NCBI GenBank assembly: GCA_910587155.1
Contig: CAJULA010000006.1
Span: forward strand, 74,263-138,262
Reading direction: 5' to 3'
Length of the DNA: 64,000 nucleotides
Origin: an uncultured Lachnospiraceae bacterium
GTDB lineage: Bacteria; Bacillota; Clostridia; Lachnospirales; Lachnospiraceae
The notes beneath the pieces are model-generated. The model saw only the letters and a list, made by a program, of their open reading frames with translations, did no database searches and was not told the origin of the DNA. This document shows, piece after piece, positions 42,910 through 51,071 of the stretch. The position numbers were made by a program, and so were the translations under genes. Positions within the stretch are counted from its first letter, which is position 1; every line of letters begins with the position of its first letter.

Positions 42910-43482
42910 ATGAATTTTATTGACATGCTGCGGGAGGATAATGACCTGTCAGATTTGCTTTATGATGTCTGTGATATGGAAATCCTTCCGGAATTTATGA
43001 TGCCGCAGGATGAAGCCGGACATCTGGCCTATAACATCTGCGGAAAAACATTTGCCAGAACAGGTTCTGGCAGTGAATATATTTTACTGGAAGATGGTTC
43101 CGTCGGTTTTTGGGGGAGTGAAGGGGAATGCGGCAGGATTGCGGATAACCTGAATGATTTTTTTGAACTCATGGTAAATTGCCCCTGTTGGACGGATTAT
43201 CTGGACGAGGACGAATATCAGGACATGGAGGAGCTTGGCGTGTTTGCAAAAGAAGTGTTTGCGGAACATGTGGAAAATGCCAGGGACATTGATTTTGATC
43301 TGCCCGGGGCGCAGCAGGAATTGGCGGATCGTTTGGGAATAGAGAGGAAAGAGGATGTTACGGGTATCTTGACACGGTTTTCTCATTGTACGAAGCGAGA
43401 GCCTCGTTTTATCTCAGCGTATACAGAAAATGATGGAAGCACACATAGCGGCACCGGTTCTCTGTTTGACCGTGGAATGTGA
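42910..43482 (+). CDS. Acidic hypothetical protein, possibly SUKH/SMI1-like
   Basis: 190 residues from ATG 42910, chosen because GGGGGAG ends 8 bases before it; a GTG at 42901 lies inside that site. Strongly acidic. The middle part (GSGSEYILLEDGSVGFWGSE, then CGRIADNLNDFFELMVNCPC) looks like the strand-plus-helix core of SUKH-type immunity proteins, where a Gly-Glu-Tyr strand and a following DL-x-x-F-F/L-x-L helix recur. Similarity is suggestive only. It pairs with the preceding 373-residue protein. Confidence 0.5.
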   Translation: MNFIDMLREDNDLSDLLYDVCDMEILPEFMMPQDEAGHLAYNICGKTFARTGSGSEYILLEDGSVGFWGSEGECGRIADNLNDFFELMVNCPCWTDYLDEDEYQDMEELGVFAKEVFAEHVENARDIDFDLPGAQQELADRLGIERKEDVTGILTRFSHCTKREPRFISAYTENDGSTHSGTGSLFDRGM

Positions 43483-43545
43483 TTTAAGGTCTCCGGCTTA
43501 TGTAACTGTGCCGGGCAGGACAGCAATAAGAGGTCAGAAAAATTT

Positions 43546-43824
43546 ATGGATCATGGGAAGATGACAAAAACCGAAACATATCTTAGCCAGATGACGGGTG
43601 CCATGGTGTTGGCCGGGATCCTCATTTTTTTCATAGGTGTATATTATTGTGTAGTCAAAGCGGGCATTCCCTGCCAGGACCCACCGTTAGAACTTAGGAT
43701 ACAATATGCCATCCACATGGGGATCGGAGAAATACTGGTAAAGGATGGCTTCCTGATCCTCTTGGCAGGAGGGGCCGGCCGTTTGCTTTTGAAAGTGGTG
43801 TTAAGGAAAAGGCAGAAGAAATGA
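43546..43824 (+). CDS. Small membrane protein, unknown
   Basis: 92 residues with two membrane segments (about residues 17-38 and 66-84) and a basic end (VVLRKRQKK). The loop contains GIPCQDPPLELRIQY. No known family. GAGG lies about 11 bases before the ATG. It stands 63 bases behind the acidic protein and may belong to the same cluster. Confidence 0.55.
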   Translation: MDHGKMTKTETYLSQMTGAMVLAGILIFFIGVYYCVVKAGIPCQDPPLELRIQYAIHMGIGEILVKDGFLILLAGGAGRLLLKVVLRKRQKK

Positions 43825-43896
43825 AGATTGCCATTGTCCGGGAGTGAGATGGGAAGAGCTGGAAACGGTTCTTTTTAATCCGATACAGGCTTAGAT

Positions 43897-44310
43897 TCAG
43901 CCCGCCAGATCAGTACCGCCGGTATCTGTCAAAGGGGATGATATCGCCGCGTTTTCCCGCTGTGACTTTCGCAGCTTGATTTGAAGAATTTCCAAAAGCT
44001 CTTCCTGATCCTGCGGGGAGAGCTTTTGGAATCCCCGGATCAGTGTGCGGACTTTTGTATTTTCATTCTCTGCTATGGATGGATTCTCTGCATAAGGAGA
44101 AAGTCCGGTCAGTATCCAGTCGACGGAACAGCTGAGAATCCCCGAGAGATGGGACAGTGTGGAGGCTGACGGCAGCCGGTTTCCGTTTTCGATATCGCTG
44201 ATATTGCCGGAAGAGATGCCGGTAGCCGCCTTGATATCAAGCTGGGTAAGGCCGAGTTCCTTTCTTCTGTTTCTGATTCTTTCGCCGATTTCCTGTACGT
44301 TCAGTTTCAT
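43897..44310 (-). CDS. XRE-family transcriptional regulator
   Basis: 137 residues from ATG 44310, preceded by AGGAGA; the longer frame upstream is not needed. N-terminal HTH of the Cro/C1 type (IGERIRNRRKELGLTQLDIK, ISSGNISDIENGNRLPS) at about residues 6-62, then a helical C-terminal part (KLSPQDQEELLEILQIKL) that may dimerise or sense a ligand. It is divergent from the MATE gene. Several short palindromes lie in the region between, possible operators. Confidence 0.88.
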   Translation of the reverse strand: MKLNVQEIGERIRNRRKELGLTQLDIKAATGISSGNISDIENGNRLPSASTLSHLSGILSCSVDWILTGLSPYAENPSIAENENTKVRTLIRGFQKLSPQDQEELLEILQIKLRKSQRENAAISSPLTDTGGTDLAG

Positions 44311-44401
44311 AGTGTTCTCCTGTCTGTTTTTGCAAGGTTCCATGCGCTTAGAGTTCCTGCTTTTTTTACTTTGATAGTTTTCCAGTTTCGGAGAAAATAC
44401 A

Positions 44402-44444
44402 TTGACTTTCTCCTGGAAAGGAGATATACTGTCCTTATAAGGAG
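44402..44444 (+). promoter_or_regulatory. Promoter with nearby palindromes, likely XRE control region
   Basis: TTGACT (44402-44407), 17-base spacer, TATACT (44425-44430). TCCTTATAAGGA (44433-44444) is a perfect palindrome just after the -10, and TCTCC / GGAGA pairs lie inside the spacer. No gene is directly downstream on this strand for 380 bases; the transcript would run to the MATE gene. Nothing else coding was seen in the 513-base gap. Confidence 0.5.
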
Positions 44445-44687
44445 TCATATATAACTCAGTATCATATCAGATTTTCAGCAACATCACAAGCGCCGGAGCT
44501 CTCCGGCAAACAGGGAACGTCGTCCGGTTCAGGGCAGAGAGAACATGCAGTTTACTGGGGGAGTGGGTGCGGCATACAAAGGTTTTGTCTTATGTGTACT
44601 GCGCCCGCCAGTTTACGCAGAGGGAAGAAGGGTTTTCCTGTCCGTACTGTGATACCATTCTATAATAATTCTAAAACGAACTATTTC

Positions 44688-44716
44688 TTGCCAATATTTC
44701 CAAACTGGTGTATGAT
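44688..44716 (+). promoter_or_regulatory. Sigma-A promoter of the MATE gene
   Basis: TTGCCA (44688-44693), 17-base spacer, TATGAT (44711-44716), about 108 bases before the start. Confidence 0.6.
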
Positions 44717-44823
44717 ATGCTACATGGCATAAAATCTATAACAGGTAATTGCAAAACGTTGCGGCCATAAATGTCTGTTTTGCAAGGATCTGTGAATTGC
44801 TGACCAGGTAAGGAGATGGACAT

Positions 44824-46185
44824 ATGGCGGATGTACAGAAAGCAGGATTGTTTGAAACCATGCCTGTGCCGCAGGCGGTGGCAAGACTGGCTGTCCCCAC
44901 GATTATCAGCTCGCTGGTGATGATTATTTATAATATGGCGGACACGTATTTTGTGGGGATGCTCAATGATCCGGTACAGAATGCTGCCGTGGCGCTGGCG
45001 GGGCCGGTGCTGCTGGCGTTTAACGCGGTCAACAATCTGTTCGGTGTGGGGAGTTCCAGTATGATGAGCCGGGCACTTGGACGCAAAGACTACGAGACCG
45101 TATACCGGAGCAGTGCGTTCGGTTTTTACTGTGCGCTGCTTTGCGGTATTGTGTTTTCGCTGTTATGCACTGTGTTTCAGGTGCCGCTGTTGGCAATGCT
45201 GGGCGCGGATACGGATACGGCGGCTGTTACAGCCGGTTATATGAAGTGGACGGTGAGCTTTGGCGCGGCGCCGGCCATACTCAATGTGGTGCTGGCTTAT
45301 CTGGTGCGTTCAGAGGGAAATTCCTTTCACGCCAGTATGGGGACGATGAGCGGATGTCTGCTCAACATTGTGCTGGATCCTGTTTTTATCCTTCCGAAGG
45401 GATTTGGCATGGGAGCTGCCGGTGCGGCACTTGCGACGTTCCTCTCCAACTGCGTGGCCTGTCTGTACTTCTTTATCCTGTTGTTTATAAAAAGAAAACA
45501 GACTTTTATCAGTCTCAATCCCCGTCGGCTGCAGCTGCGCAGGGAGGTCGTGCTGGGCATCTGTGCGGTAGGTATTCCGGCTTCCATCCAGAATCTGCTG
45601 AATGTGACGGGTATGACGATCCTGAACAATTTCACATCCGTATTCGGCGCGGATGCCATAGCGGCTATGGGAATCACACAGAAAATATATATGATCCCCA
45701 TGTATGTGGCGCTGGGGCTTTCGCAGGGGATTATGCCGCTGATCAGTTACAATTATTCCTGTAAAAACTATAAGCGGATGAAGGATACGCTGTTTTTTAC
45801 CATGAAGATTACTCTGACCTTTATGGCGGTGGTGACGGTGCTGTTTTATCTGGGGGCAGGTATTCTCACAGGGACTTTTATGAAAGACGCGCAGGTGGTG
45901 GCATATGGCACGAAGTTTATGCGGGGCTTTTGTCTGGGACTTGTTTTTTTGTGTGTGGATTTCATTGCCGTCGGTGTGTTCCAGGCGACCGGAAAAGGGA
46001 AGGAAGCACTGATTTTTGCCATTATGCGCAAGATTGTTCTGGAAATTCCTGCTCTTTATTTACTCAATCGGCTGTTTCCGCTTTATGGACTGGCGTATGC
46101 CCAGTTTGCCGCGGAAGTGGTACTGGCTGCAGCTGCCGTGTGGGTACTCATACGGATGTTCCGCAAATTGCAGAAGACTGACTGA
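44824..46185 (+). CDS. MATE-family efflux transporter
   Basis: 453 residues with 12 membrane segments arranged as two homologous halves. Typical patterns are PTIISSLVMIIYNMADTYFV near the N-terminus and GIPASIQNLLNVTGMTILNN at the start of the second half, placing it with the NorM/DinF/MepA type drug or metabolite antiporters driven by H+ or Na+. AAGGAGATG precedes the ATG. It is divergent from an XRE regulator, a common arrangement for regulated exporters. Substrate unknown. Confidence 0.92.
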   Translation: MADVQKAGLFETMPVPQAVARLAVPTIISSLVMIIYNMADTYFVGMLNDPVQNAAVALAGPVLLAFNAVNNLFGVGSSSMMSRALGRKDYETVYRSSAFGFYCALLCGIVFSLLCTVFQVPLLAMLGADTDTAAVTAGYMKWTVSFGAAPAILNVVLAYLVRSEGNSFHASMGTMSGCLLNIVLDPVFILPKGFGMGAAGAALATFLSNCVACLYFFILLFIKRKQTFISLNPRRLQLRREVVLGICAVGIPASIQNLLNVTGMTILNNFTSVFGADAIAAMGITQKIYMIPMYVALGLSQGIMPLISYNYSCKNYKRMKDTLFFTMKITLTFMAVVTVLFYLGAGILTGTFMKDAQVVAYGTKFMRGFCLGLVFLCVDFIAVGVFQATGKGKEALIFAIMRKIVLEIPALYLLNRLFPLYGLAYAQFAAEVVLAAAAVWVLIRMFRKLQKTD

Positions 46186-46261
46186 GCGGATACACATAAA
46201 ATGCCGGAAAAGATAGTTTGGCTTTTGGCGCAGGTGCGAAAAGTAACGATGAAAAGGTCTG

Positions 46262-46315
46262 ATTGTCAACTTATTTATTTGAATAGTTGACAATATGGGC
46301 CTTTTTTTGTATACT
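46262..46315 (+). promoter_or_regulatory. BirA box overlapping the bioB promoter
   Basis: ATTGTCAAC (46262-46270), 15 bases, GTTGACAAT (46286-46294) is the two-fold biotin repressor site. Its right arm holds the -35 TTGACA (46287-46292); a 17-base spacer and TATACT (46310-46315) complete a consensus promoter. Binding of biotinyl-AMP-loaded BirA would block RNA polymerase. Confidence 0.9.
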
Positions 46316-46382
46316 CAAAAACAAGTACAGGTCAGGTTAGCTGACATGTGATAAAAATACGATACGAGGAGAGGAAGCGATT

Positions 46383-47372
46383 ATGCTACAGTTGGCGGAA
46401 GAAATCATAAACGGCAGAAGGCTGTGCGAAGAAGATGATCTGACGGTTTTTTTTGATGCAGATGTGGAAGAGATCAGCGAGGGGGCGGACAGAATCAGGA
46501 AGGCTCTTTGCGGAGAGCGGGCACAGTTGTGCAGTATCATGAACGGCCGGTCAGGCAGGTGCAGCGAAAACTGCAGATTTTGTGCGCAGTCTGCCCATTA
46601 TCATGCAAAATGTGAATCCAGTGAGTTTCCGCAGCCGGAAACATTTGTGGAAGGCTGCGGACATATGAACGAGATGGGGGTGGACCGCTATTCCATCGTT
46701 ACTTCAGGGCGTGCCATGCAGGGGGCTGATCTGGAAAAATCCGTTGCTGCCTTTCAGGCCATGCATGAACGGTATCCGGATATGATGCTGTGCGCATCCC
46801 ACGGACTGATGACGGTAGAGGATATGAAGCGTCTGAAAGAGGCCGGCGTGTCCATGTACCATACGAATGTGGAAACTTCCAGACGGTATTTTCCCGAGAT
46901 TTGTACCAGCCATACCTATGAGGACAAGCTGGAACAGATCCGGAGGGCGCGCAGCGCAGGGCTGGAGGTGTGTTCCGGCGGAATACTGGGCATGGGGGAG
47001 ACCTGGCAGGATCGGGCGGATATGGCGCTGATGCTGGCGCAGCTACATGTCCGCTCCATCCCCTTAAATTTTCTTCTGCCGATTCCGGGGACACCGCTGG
47101 AGGACAGAGAGCTGTTATCACTGGGCGAGATTCGTCATATCGTAGCTATGTTTCGCTATTGTAATCCGGAAGCTTATATTCGGATTGCGGCCGGCAGGAT
47201 CCGTTTCCCGGACGGGGGCGCCGTTTTATTCGCTTCCGGAGCCAATGCGACACTGACAGGCGATATGCTGACTACCACGGGCAATCACACGGCAGAGGAC
47301 AGAGCGATACTGACAGAACTTGGATTTGCACTCAGAGCCGAAGGGGACAGGAGAAGGGAGAGCGGAGTATGA
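46383..47372 (+). CDS. bioB: Biotin synthase
   Basis: 329 residues. Radical SAM cysteines Cys60, Cys64 and Cys67 in CSENCRFCAQS bind the 4Fe-4S cluster; later motifs CASHGLMTVEDMKRL, HTNVETSRRYFPEIC, GGILGMGETWQDR and NFLLPIPGTPLE match BioB. It inserts sulfur into dethiobiotin to make biotin. It overlaps bioY by 4 bases (ATGA). The promoter is under a BirA site. No bioA, bioD, bioF or bioC/H genes are in the window, so dethiobiotin must come from elsewhere in the genome or from outside. Confidence 0.95.
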   Translation: MLQLAEEIINGRRLCEEDDLTVFFDADVEEISEGADRIRKALCGERAQLCSIMNGRSGRCSENCRFCAQSAHYHAKCESSEFPQPETFVEGCGHMNEMGVDRYSIVTSGRAMQGADLEKSVAAFQAMHERYPDMMLCASHGLMTVEDMKRLKEAGVSMYHTNVETSRRYFPEICTSHTYEDKLEQIRRARSAGLEVCSGGILGMGETWQDRADMALMLAQLHVRSIPLNFLLPIPGTPLEDRELLSLGEIRHIVAMFRYCNPEAYIRIAAGRIRFPDGGAVLFASGANATLTGDMLTTTGNHTAEDRAILTELGFALRAEGDRRRESGV

Positions 47373-47950
47373 CACAGATAAATGATACTTGCAAAACAGT
47401 TACATCACGGAGCCATGAAAAAATAAAGGAGCTGGTACTGACAGGAATGATGACTTCTCTGATCTGTATCATGGGCCCCCTGTCAGTTCCTCTGCCGTTT
47501 AGTCCGGTGCCCATTTCACTGACCAATCTTGCTATTTATTTTGCACTGTATGTACTGGGAATGAAGCGGGGATGCGTCAGCTATCTTTTGTATCTTCTGA
47601 TCGGTTTCGCGGGGCTTCCCGTATTTTCCGGCTTTACGGCGGGCCCGGGCAAACTGCTGGGACCTACGGGCGGTTATCTGGCAGGATTTATTCTGATGGC
47701 ATTGATTGGAGGATATGTGGTTGACAGATGGCCTTTTGCACAGATGTGGTGCTTTCTGGGGCTGGCTTTCGGAACTGTGATCTGCTATCTGTTCGGAACT
47801 GTCTGGCTGGCAGTGATGGGAGGCATGTCCTTTCCGGCTGCGCTGGCGGCAGGTGTCCTGCCATTTATTCCGGGCGATATCTGTAAGATTATCATCGCCG
47901 TCACAGCCGGGCCGATGATCCGCAGGAGATTAGCCAGAGAGCGCGTCTGA
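47369..47950 (+). CDS. bioY: Biotin ECF transporter substrate-binding component
   Basis: 193 residues with six membrane segments. The family signatures GPLSVPLPFSPVPISLTNLA, GLPVFSGFTAGPGKLLGPTG and GYLAGF are intact. BioY binds biotin (possibly dethiobiotin) at the outer face and works with a shared ECF energising module that is not in this window. Translation is coupled to bioB by the ATGA overlap, so synthesis of the last step and uptake are made together. Confidence 0.95.
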   Translation: MTQINDTCKTVTSRSHEKIKELVLTGMMTSLICIMGPLSVPLPFSPVPISLTNLAIYFALYVLGMKRGCVSYLLYLLIGFAGLPVFSGFTAGPGKLLGPTGGYLAGFILMALIGGYVVDRWPFAQMWCFLGLAFGTVICYLFGTVWLAVMGGMSFPAALAAGVLPFIPGDICKIIIAVTAGPMIRRRLARERV

Positions 47951-48013
47951 AAAGCCACAGCCGAGCCATGCGATCCTGTCCGCCTACCGGGCTGCAGGCA
48001 TAAACAATTTTGA

Positions 48014-48040
48014 GGAAGTGCTGATTAAATCAGCGCTTCC
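48014..48040. repeat. Hairpin at the left flank of an IS200 remnant
   Basis: GGAAGTGCTGATT and AATCAGCGCTTCC pair with one G-T mismatch and a minimal loop. There is no U-tract on either strand. It may be the IS200-type left-end hairpin, or a terminator relic of bioBY. Confidence 0.45.
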
Positions 48041-48110
48041 CTAAAAAAGCCTCCTATGTTAATATGAGAAAGGTGTCGCAAGCCAATCTCAAGAATAGGA
48101 GGCGATCCAA

Positions 48111-48515
48111 ATGGACAGTAAAAGTTTATCACATACAAAATAGAAATGCCAGTACCATATTGTACTTATCCTCAAATACCAAAAAAGAAATTATTCGGAC
48201 AATTGAAGCTCGATGTACGGGAAATATTAAGTACATTGTGCAGATACAAAGGAGTAGAAATAATAGAAGGTACAGTATGTGCCGACCATGTACACATATG
48301 TGTAAGCATTCCGCCAAAGCTAAGTGTTTCAAATTTTATGGGATACATGAAGGGAAAGAGTACGCTAAAGATATATGACAGGCATCCGGATCAACAAAGC
48401 AGATGGAATAAAGTGTTTTGGGCAAGAGGGTATTATGTGGCAACGGTGGGAGACGTAACAGAGCCCTTGGGGGCGTTTTTCAAACCCTCACTTGAAGTGG
48501 GGTTGGTGATTAGCA
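48111..48515 (+). mobile_element. IS200/IS605-family tnpA remnant (inactivated)
   Basis: The original start (MDSKSLSHTK) is followed by a TAG at 48141 where the family has Trp (HTKWKCQYHIV). The frame then shifts by one base in the A-rich run near 48179-48190. The main part is clear in the third frame: KKKLFGQLKLDVREILSTLC, CADHVHICVSIPPKLSVSNF (the HUH-type His pair HVH) and FWARGYYVATVG. The catalytic-Tyr helix that should follow (xxYIxxQ) is missing; the sequence instead reaches a right-end-like hairpin CCCTCACTTGAAGTGGGG (near 48486). So start, frame and 3' end are all damaged. AGGAGGC remains before the ATG. Confidence 0.85.
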
Positions 48516-48531
48516 GAAAAAGGACTAAGGA

Positions 48532-49503
48532 ATGGGTAAGAAAGTACAGGATTTAAAGCCTGATACGGTATTGAAGAATTACTGGAGTAACAATGAGCAG
48601 TTTGCAGATCTGTTTAATGCGGTTCTCTTTTCAGGACGGCAGGTGATCAGGCCGGAAGAACTGGAAGATGTGGATACAGAAGAATCTGTTGTAATGGAGC
48701 ATCGGGAATATGCAAAAAGTGTCAGCAGTGTCAGGGATGTGATAAAAATCAGAAAAATATCGACGGAGTTTGGTGCGGAATTTGTGATGATTGGCATGGA
48801 AAACCAGGAGCATATTCATTATGCGATGCCCATGCGCATCATGGGTTATGATTACAGCGCCTACAAAAAACAATATGACATCATTGCCGGGAAACATCGT
48901 CGGGGAAAAGGCTTGAGTGAAGATGAGTTTTTGTCAGGAATGAAACGGACAGACAGATTGGTGCCGGTGATCACAATGGTTATTTATTATGGAGAAAAAC
49001 CTTGGGATGGGGCAACTACCCTGCATGGAATGTTGGATATTCCGGAAGAGATAGCAGCGTTTGTAAATGATTATAAAATGTTGCTGTTAGAAGCAAGAAA
49101 TGCGGATCTGCAGTTTCACAATGTAAATAACAGAGATTTTTTTCATCTGCTGGGAATATTGCGGGATAAAAGCGGGACATTGCATGAGATGAAGCAAAAA
49201 GCCATACAATATGCAAGAGAGAACGAGGTAGACAGGAATGTGGTAATGACAGTGGCGGGAGCCACTAACTGCAGGATAAATTATGATGAATTTGGCAGGA
49301 AAGGGGATGCTGATATGTGGACAATATTTGAAGAGACCAGAGAGGAAGGAAGAGAGGAAGGAAGAGCGGAGGGAATTATAGAGACCGGGTATGAATTGGG
49401 CCTTTCCGAAGAGGATATATTGAAGAGGTTGCGGAATAAACTGCAGATATCGGAGGAGACAGCAAAGGAATACCTGGAAAGGTTTGGTGGGCAGTTGGTG
49501 TAA
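48532..49503 (+). CDS. Rpn-family recombination-promoting nuclease / PD-(D/E)XK transposase-like protein
   Basis: 323 residues. The start MGKKVQDLKPDTVLKNYWSN with NEQFADLFNAVLFSG and the middle MPMRIMGYDYSAYKKQYDII and VPVITMVIYYGEKPWDG are those of Rpn/YhgA-type proteins, DNA nucleases reported to promote recombination in Escherichia coli. The C-terminal Glu-rich repeat (TREEGREEGRAEG) and helical tail are also typical. AGGA lies 7 bases before the ATG, inside the end of the IS200 remnant, which may supply its transcription. Such genes are multi-copy in Lachnospiraceae. Confidence 0.85.
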   Translation: MGKKVQDLKPDTVLKNYWSNNEQFADLFNAVLFSGRQVIRPEELEDVDTEESVVMEHREYAKSVSSVRDVIKIRKISTEFGAEFVMIGMENQEHIHYAMPMRIMGYDYSAYKKQYDIIAGKHRRGKGLSEDEFLSGMKRTDRLVPVITMVIYYGEKPWDGATTLHGMLDIPEEIAAFVNDYKMLLLEARNADLQFHNVNNRDFFHLLGILRDKSGTLHEMKQKAIQYARENEVDRNVVMTVAGATNCRINYDEFGRKGDADMWTIFEETREEGREEGRAEGIIETGYELGLSEEDILKRLRNKLQISEETAKEYLERFGGQLV

Positions 49504-49521
49504 TCAGATTATGGGTGAATA

Positions 49522-49985
49522 CTATCTATTGTATGCAAAGAGCAGCGCCTGGCTGTAGACAAACTCCTGGCGGCAAACAATGAGAGCAACACTTTTCATA
49601 GTCAATTGTCCTATGTACAGGGTATGAAAGATTGTGCAAATCTGCTTAGAAAACGGAAGCTGGTTTAGTGCAGGCAGCAAAACGAGAACCGGTATTATGT
49701 TGTCTTGATATATTAAAAGATCAGGAATTATAAATTTCATTAAATTCCGCAGATATTTTTCCTTGCTCTTATTTCGGTTATCCTTTACTACGCGATCAGT
49801 GCTGTCTATTCGATAGCGAATCAAAGGAATGTGGAATGCAGCAGAGAGTGAATCCTTAAATGGGTCACTGTCTTTTTGACATTCCAATTCTCTGGAGCCA
49901 AAGCTGGAAGAATAATGGGAACTGCCGTCCAGTTCGATCATAAGTTGGTCGTGTCTGAAAAGCCTGTTTTTCTTGCGCGGATTTC
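49522..49985 (-). pseudogene. DUF2726/nuclease-like fragment
   Basis: Reading on the minus strand, RKKNRLFRHDQLMIELDGSS followed by HYSSSFGSRELECQ and FHIPLIRYRIDS resembles the conserved core of DUF2726-type restriction-fold proteins (ELD-x-SSH, then PLIR). The N-terminal part is absent and the tail after residue about 75 does not look conserved. The only ATG lies inside the conserved core (49941), so the piece is probably a decayed remnant. It overlaps the promoter region of the divergent hydrolase. Confidence 0.45.
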
Positions 49986-50001
49986 CCGATTGTTCTATAA
50001 T
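49973..50001 (+). promoter_or_regulatory. Sigma-A promoter of the alpha/beta hydrolase gene
   Basis: TTGCGC (49973-49978), 17-base spacer, TATAAT (49996-50001). Confidence 0.6.
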
Positions 50002-50030
50002 GAAAAAAAGGACAGGAAGGAGTGGGGGAT

Positions 50031-50933
50031 TTGGAAGAAAATGATCTGCAAAGCCCGGAGGTATTCAGAAAATCGGCTGCAGCTTCGGATGATGCCCGGG
50101 ACGCGGGCTTAAAGACGCCGGAAGATATTGTGCGTTATGATAACATATGTTATGGAGAAGATCCGAGGTGGAACCTTCTGGATGTGTATCATCTGAAAGG
50201 GGCGTCCGGCCCGGGCCCCGCCATTGTCAGCATACATGGAGGCGGCTGGGTATATGGCGACAAGGAGCGTTACCAGTATTACTGCATGAATCTGGCGCAG
50301 CGGGGATTTACCGTAGTAAATTTCACCTATCGGCTGGCGCCGGAACACACGTTCCCGGCAGCGCTGGAGGATGTGAACCAGGTGTTTGTCTGGATCGCCG
50401 GACACGCAAAGGAATATTGTATTGACAGGGACAGACTGTTTGTGGTGGGGGATTCCGCCGGCGGCCAGCTGGCGAGCCAGTATCTGGCGCTGCTCACAGA
50501 CGCCGGTTACCGAAAGCTGTTTCCGTTTGAGGTGCCGTATGACAGCGTGAGAGTACGGGGTGCGGCCTTGAACTGCGGCCTGTATGACACAAAACAGAAC
50601 ATTCTGGATGGTGAGGACGGCCTTCTGCTGCATTACCTCAATTTTGAAAAGAAGAAGTATCTGGAACAGATGGATACGCTCTCCCATATAACGGACCGTT
50701 TCCCGCCGTCTTTTATTATGACCAGCTGCCATGATTTTCTGCGCCACCATGCGAAGCCCATGTATCGGCTGCTGAAGGAAAAAGGGGTAATATGCCGTTA
50801 TCGCCGGTACGGCAGTGAGGACCGGCCCGATCTTGGCCATGTCTTCCATCTGGACATACGCCTTCCGGAGGCGAAAGCGTGCAATGATGAGGAATGTGAC
50901 TTTTTCAGAGAACTATTGAAAGAGGAATCCTGA
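50031..50933 (+). CDS. Alpha/beta hydrolase (hormone-sensitive-lipase-like esterase)
   Basis: 300 residues if the TTG at 50031 is used; AAGGAG then sits 8 bases upstream, whereas GTG 50022 overlaps it. Oxyanion-hole motif HGGGW (residues 69-73), nucleophile elbow GDSAGG (Ser142), and the late His in GHVFHLD complete the HSL/BD-FAE type active site. It is a cytoplasmic carboxylesterase for short acyl or acetyl esters, perhaps from plant polysaccharides or amides. It is a lone gene; a hairpin element separates it from deoD. Confidence 0.9.
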   Translation: MEENDLQSPEVFRKSAAASDDARDAGLKTPEDIVRYDNICYGEDPRWNLLDVYHLKGASGPGPAIVSIHGGGWVYGDKERYQYYCMNLAQRGFTVVNFTYRLAPEHTFPAALEDVNQVFVWIAGHAKEYCIDRDRLFVVGDSAGGQLASQYLALLTDAGYRKLFPFEVPYDSVRVRGAALNCGLYDTKQNILDGEDGLLLHYLNFEKKKYLEQMDTLSHITDRFPPSFIMTSCHDFLRHHAKPMYRLLKEKGVICRYRRYGSEDRPDLGHVFHLDIRLPEAKACNDEECDFFRELLKEES

Positions 50934-50942
50934 GAAGGTCGC

Positions 50943-51057
50943 TGCGGAACTGGAAACAGCAATATCCCTTTCCGTGCGTGGAGTGAAGAACGGGAGCAGA
51001 GCGAGCGTGCTTTACTCCGGGGGAGGAGCACTGGAAGGGATGTTGCGGAACTGGAAA
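50943..51057. repeat. Long imperfect hairpin flanked by direct repeats
   Basis: Arms 50959-50977 and 51028-51046 (GCAATATCCC.../...GGGATGTTGC) match at about 16 of 19 positions. The outer 14 bases TGCGGAACTGGAAA occur directly repeated at 50943 and 51044. An inner pairing (GGAGTGAA with TTTACTCC) is possible. No ORF. It may be a processed RNA spacer or a palindromic repetitive element. Confidence 0.5.
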
Positions 51058-51071
51058 TAGGAGAAATTATT

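Noticed and set aside
48061..48515. Intact IS200 transposase from ATG 48146
   Set aside because: The N-terminal part in that frame (MPVPYCTYPQIP) is a frameshift product; the genuine start is in another frame and is followed by a stop codon.
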